Source of the DNA: JANPIX01 sp031425195 | GTDB lineage: Bacteria; Pseudomonadota; Alphaproteobacteria; Rhodobacterales; Rhodobacteraceae | Length of the DNA: 38,764 bases | Reading direction: 5' to 3' | Assembly (NCBI GenBank): GCA_031425195.1 | Contig: JANPIX010000015.1 | Coordinates: 1 to 38,764 of the forward strand | Shown: positions 33,889 through 38,764 of the stretch, piece after piece | Position numbering within the stretch: position 1 is the first letter of the stretch | How the letters are laid out: each line of letters starts with the position of its first letter | The notes under the pieces: model-generated | Told to the model about the DNA's origin: nothing | What the model saw: the letters and a program-made list of their open reading frames with translations, nothing else | Databases searched by the model: none | Position numbers and translations under genes: made by a program

Positions 33889-35826
33889 ATGGCCCTGCCC
33901 CCCGGTTTCCTTGACGACCTTCGCACCCGCGTATCGCTTTCGTCCGTCGTCGGGCGCAAGGTCATCTGGGACATGCGAAAATCCAATCAGGGCAAGGGTG
34001 ACATGTGGGCACCGTGTCCGTTCCATCAGGAAAAATCCGCGTCTTTTCATGTGGATGATAGGAAGGGCTTTTATTACTGCTTTGGTTGCCACGCCAAGGG
34101 TGACGCCGTCACCTTCGTCAAGGAAACCGAAAACTTGGGCTTCATGGAGGCGGTGGAGGTGCTGGCGCGCGAAGCTGGCATGGAAATGCCCGCGCGCGAT
34201 CCGATGGCCGCCCGGGTGGCCGACCGCCGCAGTCAACTGATCGAAGTGACGGAAGAAGCCGCCAAATGGTTCCGTCTGCAGTTGAAAACCGGTGCAGCAA
34301 CCGAGGCGCGCGCCTATCTTGATCGCCGCCGCCTGACAGCCGAGGCTCAGGACCGTTGGGGCATCGGCTGGGCACCTGATCAGCGTCAGGCGCTGTTTCA
34401 GGCGCTGGCCCAAAAGGGTTTTGCCCCGGATCTCATCGTCGACAGCGGTGTGTGCGCAAGGGCCGACGACGGGTCGATCTACGACCGGTTTCGCGGCCGC
34501 ATCATCTTTCCCATTCGCGATGGGCGCGGGCGGTGCATCAGTTTTGGTGGCCGTTCATTGGATCCCAACGCGCGGGCAAAATACCTGAATGGTCCCGAAA
34601 CCGATCTGTTCGACAAGGGGCGCAGCCTGTTCAATCAGGGCCCGGCACGCGAGGCGGCGGGCAAAGGCACACCGCTGATCGTGGCCGAAGGCTATATGGA
34701 CGTGATCGCCCTGTCCGAAGCAGGCTTCAAATCTGCCGTGGCACCCCTGGGCACCGCCGTCACCGAAGATCAGTTACGAATGTTGTGGCGGATGCATGCA
34801 GAGCCGATCATCGCCCTTGACGGCGATGCCGCTGGCATCAAGGCCGCCCTGCGCGTCATCGACATTGCGCTGCCGCTGCTCGAGTCTGGTCTGGGACTGC
34901 GGTTTGCCATGTTGCCCACCGGCCTTGATCCCGACGATCTGATCAAGGCGCAGGGGTCTGGGGCCATGCAGCGCGTTCTTGACGACGCGGTGCCGATGGT
35001 CACCCTGATCTGGCGGCGCGAAACCGAAGGCGTCACGTTTGACAGCCCCGAACGGCTCGCATCCCTGCGGAAAACACTGCGCGCCGCGATTGCGCGGATC
35101 CGCGACGCCGACCTGCGCCGCTATTACGGCGAGGCGTTCAAGCATTTCGAACAGATGGAACTGCGGCCCCGAAATTGGGTCACGGAATTTCGGCCCAAGG
35201 GTCAGAAGGGCCGCAAAGATGCCGCCCCTCGCGCCAGCCTTGCCGCCAAATCCTCGCTTCTTGCCCGCGAATCAACGCTTCGCGCTGTCGAATTCATGCG
35301 AGAGACCGCCATCTTGGCAATTTGTTTACGCCACCCGGCGGTTATAGCCCCGTTCGAGGGCAGTCTTTACAACCTTGAAATGATCGAACCCGGCCATGCA
35401 GATTTTCTTCATGCGCTGATGGAAAACGCGATGAACGAGGCGGACGAGGTTCTGTATGGAAAGGTTTGCGATATTGTCGGGCGGGACTACGTTGAAAAGA
35501 TCATGACCAGTGCCCACATCACGGTACTGCCTGCCATCAAAAACCGCGAAGACGTTCATCTTGCAACCGAAACTCTGGCTGAACAGTTGGCCAAGCTGAG
35601 TTCGGATCGTGCCGTCCGCAAGGAAATTGAAGATGCCGAGGATGACATGAAAGGATTGCCTGATGAAGGTCTGACATGGCGATTGGGGCAGGCCGCTCAG
35701 GCCCGGAACCGCGCCGACAGATCCAGCATCGGCGAGGTGTCCGAGGCTGGCGAAGACCGCGCCGCACTGTCGCGCGGCCTGCAAGACATGATAGATCAAC
35801 AGGTCTGGATCAAGAAAAAAGGGTGA
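33889..35826 (+). CDS. dnaG: DNA primase DnaG
   Basis: A 645-residue primase making RNA primers at the replication fork. The CHC2 zinc finger is complete: Cys43, His46, Cys64, Cys67 in CPFHQEKSASFH and FYYCFGCHAKGD. The RNA polymerase/TOPRIM core has VAEGYMDVIAL (Glu267) and IALDGDAAGIKAA (Asp311, Asp313). The C-terminal helicase-interaction domain is the divergent alphaproteobacterial form. Length is normal. It is followed after 90 nt by rpoD, the conserved dnaG-rpoD order of the macromolecular synthesis locus; rpsU is absent immediately upstream. Confidence 0.97.
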   Translation: MALPPGFLDDLRTRVSLSSVVGRKVIWDMRKSNQGKGDMWAPCPFHQEKSASFHVDDRKGFYYCFGCHAKGDAVTFVKETENLGFMEAVEVLAREAGMEMPARDPMAARVADRRSQLIEVTEEAAKWFRLQLKTGAATEARAYLDRRRLTAEAQDRWGIGWAPDQRQALFQALAQKGFAPDLIVDSGVCARADDGSIYDRFRGRIIFPIRDGRGRCISFGGRSLDPNARAKYLNGPETDLFDKGRSLFNQGPAREAAGKGTPLIVAEGYMDVIALSEAGFKSAVAPLGTAVTEDQLRMLWRMHAEPIIALDGDAAGIKAALRVIDIALPLLESGLGLRFAMLPTGLDPDDLIKAQGSGAMQRVLDDAVPMVTLIWRRETEGVTFDSPERLASLRKTLRAAIARIRDADLRRYYGEAFKHFEQMELRPRNWVTEFRPKGQKGRKDAAPRASLAAKSSLLARESTLRAVEFMRETAILAICLRHPAVIAPFEGSLYNLEMIEPGHADFLHALMENAMNEADEVLYGKVCDIVGRDYVEKIMTSAHITVLPAIKNREDVHLATETLAEQLAKLSSDRAVRKEIEDAEDDMKGLPDEGLTWRLGQAAQARNRADRSSIGEVSEAGEDRAALSRGLQDMIDQQVWIKKKG

Positions 35827-35916
35827 CCCCTTACACTCGCGCTGATTCGCGCTATTGATTCGACTGGGACGGACCGATTCGCGACCGCCTCACCTCTACC
35901 CCCGCAAGGAGCGACC

Positions 35917-37907
<1,991 letters not shown>

Positions 37908-37911
<4 letters not shown>

Positions 37912-38297
37912 CAGGCTCTCGCGACGTATCACCACTGACGCGCCAACGCGCCTTTGCGACGATCAAGGTCGTGGCGAAGGCCGTTGCCGAAGGTGAACAG
38001 GGCCTGACCTATTCCGAACTCGCCCGTCGCCTTGGCATGTCCAAGGTTAACGGTCAGGGCCTCAGCACCTACCTGAACGAAGCGGCAGCGATCTGCGCCG
38101 AACGTGGCCTGCCCAACGTAGCGGTTCTGGTCGTGTCCAAGGACAGCCTCGACAAGGGCATGCCGATGCCATCCGTCGGGTCCTTTTCCGAAGGATTTTA
38201 CGCCGCGACGGGCCTGACGATCGAAACCCTGCCGCAGGAACAAAGCCGCGTGCGAAATTTCGACTGGTCGGCAATCGACACGATGGACCTGCAATAG
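37908..38297 (+). CDS. unknown 129-aa protein overlapping the end of rpoD
   Basis: I do not recognise the family. The 129-residue protein starts MTGSRDVSPLTRQRAF and carries a likely winged-helix segment GLTYSELARRLGMSKVNGQG followed by LSTYLNEAAAICAERGLPN, then a strand pair VAVLVVSKDS and a polar tail ending SAIDTMDLQ. Its ATG overlaps the rpoD stop (ATGA), so it is likely made from the dnaG-rpoD transcript by coupling. Composition is native. A link to sigma-factor or DNA-related regulation is only a suggestion from context. Confidence 0.7.
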
Positions 38298-38367
38298 CCC
38301 ATCCCTCTTGAAACTTTTTCCATTCGCCCTCCGTATCGTCTGAAGAAGGCGAACACGGGGGGAAACG

Positions 38368-38610
38368 ATGATTGCAACGCTGTCCATGTATGCGCTCGTG
38401 GCGCTGGGTTATGCCCAGGTCAATATGGCCTTGGCCGTGATGCCCCTGGCCCTGCTGAACACGTTCATCGACCTGCCCAAACCCCAACAGACAAGCGACA
38501 CCGCACCAACCCCGAGCACCTGCGCCGCCCTGAACCGCGCGCTGCCACGGCAGATGGTCTATACAAGCCTCGCCTATCTCATGGGTGTGGCTGTGTCGTT
38601 TTACGTCTGA
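38368..38610 (+). CDS. small membrane protein, unknown function
   Basis: An 80-residue protein with a GGGGGA site before the ATG. It has two hydrophobic segments, at about 3-32 (LSMYALVALGYAQVN then MALAVMPLALL) and about 62-80 (VYTSLAYLMGVAVSFYV), with a Pro/Thr/Ser-rich polar linker between them. No family recognised; the clear ribosome binding site and membrane pattern support it being real. Confidence 0.6.
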   Translation: MIATLSMYALVALGYAQVNMALAVMPLALLNTFIDLPKPQQTSDTAPTPSTCAALNRALPRQMVYTSLAYLMGVAVSFYV

Positions 38611-38716
38611 CCACAACACGGTTAGGCGGACTTGGCACCCCAACATGCCTGTTCAGAGTCTCCACCCGTTCGAGCCGAATGCGAATCACGAAGGCCATGA
38701 ATTCCAGGGAAAATAA

Positions 38717-38764
38717 TGGTGCTGTGAGAGAGGATTGAACTCTCGACCTCACCCTTACCAAGGG
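38717..38764 (-). tRNA. tRNA-Thr (anticodon GGT), 5' part off window
   Basis: Read on the minus strand the visible part is CCC-TTGGTAA-GGGTG (anticodon loop with GGT), variable loop AGGTC, T-arm GAGAGTTCAATCCTCTC and acceptor end TCACAGCACCA with encoded CCA. The D-arm and 5' acceptor strand lie beyond the right edge. Confidence 0.88.

Overview
The window is high-GC DNA from an alphaproteobacterium, most likely a member of the Rhodobacteraceae. The evidence is the gene content and order: an imuAB cassette with a GTTC-N7-GTTC SOS box, a hom-glpX-recJ-tRNA-Glu line, a soxBDAG-type operon, dnaG-rpoD, and a GC-rich third codon position. All calls come from reading the sequence; no database search was run.

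Layout. (1) 1-1774, minus strand: imuB (runs off the left edge) and imuA, with an SOS operator at 1801-1815. (2) 2011-5121, plus strand: an overlapping operon of a type III polyketide synthase, an isoprenylcysteine-methyltransferase-like membrane enzyme and a DHA2-type MFS exporter, which looks like a small lipid-like natural-product pathway. (3) 5250-17997: a 12.7-kb genomic island between two 15-bp direct repeats. The right repeat is the 3' end of tRNA-Glu(TTC). The island carries a P4-type integrase, an unknown gene, an AlpA-like regulator, a two-gene unit ending in a highly diverged single-subunit polymerase-like protein, remnants of a nuclease gene and of a phage structural gene, a small-terminase-like gene, and a defence cargo (a one-polypeptide type IIG restriction-modification enzyme coupled to a DUF3800 protein). 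(4) 17983-22620, minus strand: tRNA-Glu, recJ, glpX, homoserine dehydrogenase and a small lipoprotein. (5) 22662-26702, minus strand: pirin, then three Tad-type pilus/surface genes (two TadE-like and one TadG-like with a von Willebrand A domain). (6) 27114-33798, plus strand: glutamate dehydrogenase and the four subunits of a sarcosine-oxidase / N-methylglutamate-dehydrogenase family enzyme. (7) 33889-38764: dnaG, rpoD, an unknown gene overlapping the end of rpoD, a small membrane protein and a partial tRNA-Thr(GGT).

The most interesting item is the island protein at 7969-9129. In 386 residues it has recognisable motifs A, B and C of the Pol I / T7 RNA polymerase superfamily, with much shorter spacing than in the classical enzymes. 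The set integrase + AlpA + replication-type polymerase + TerS-like + defence cargo, at this size and in a tRNA gene, resembles a phage satellite (PICI/P4-like), although the element also carries decayed genes.
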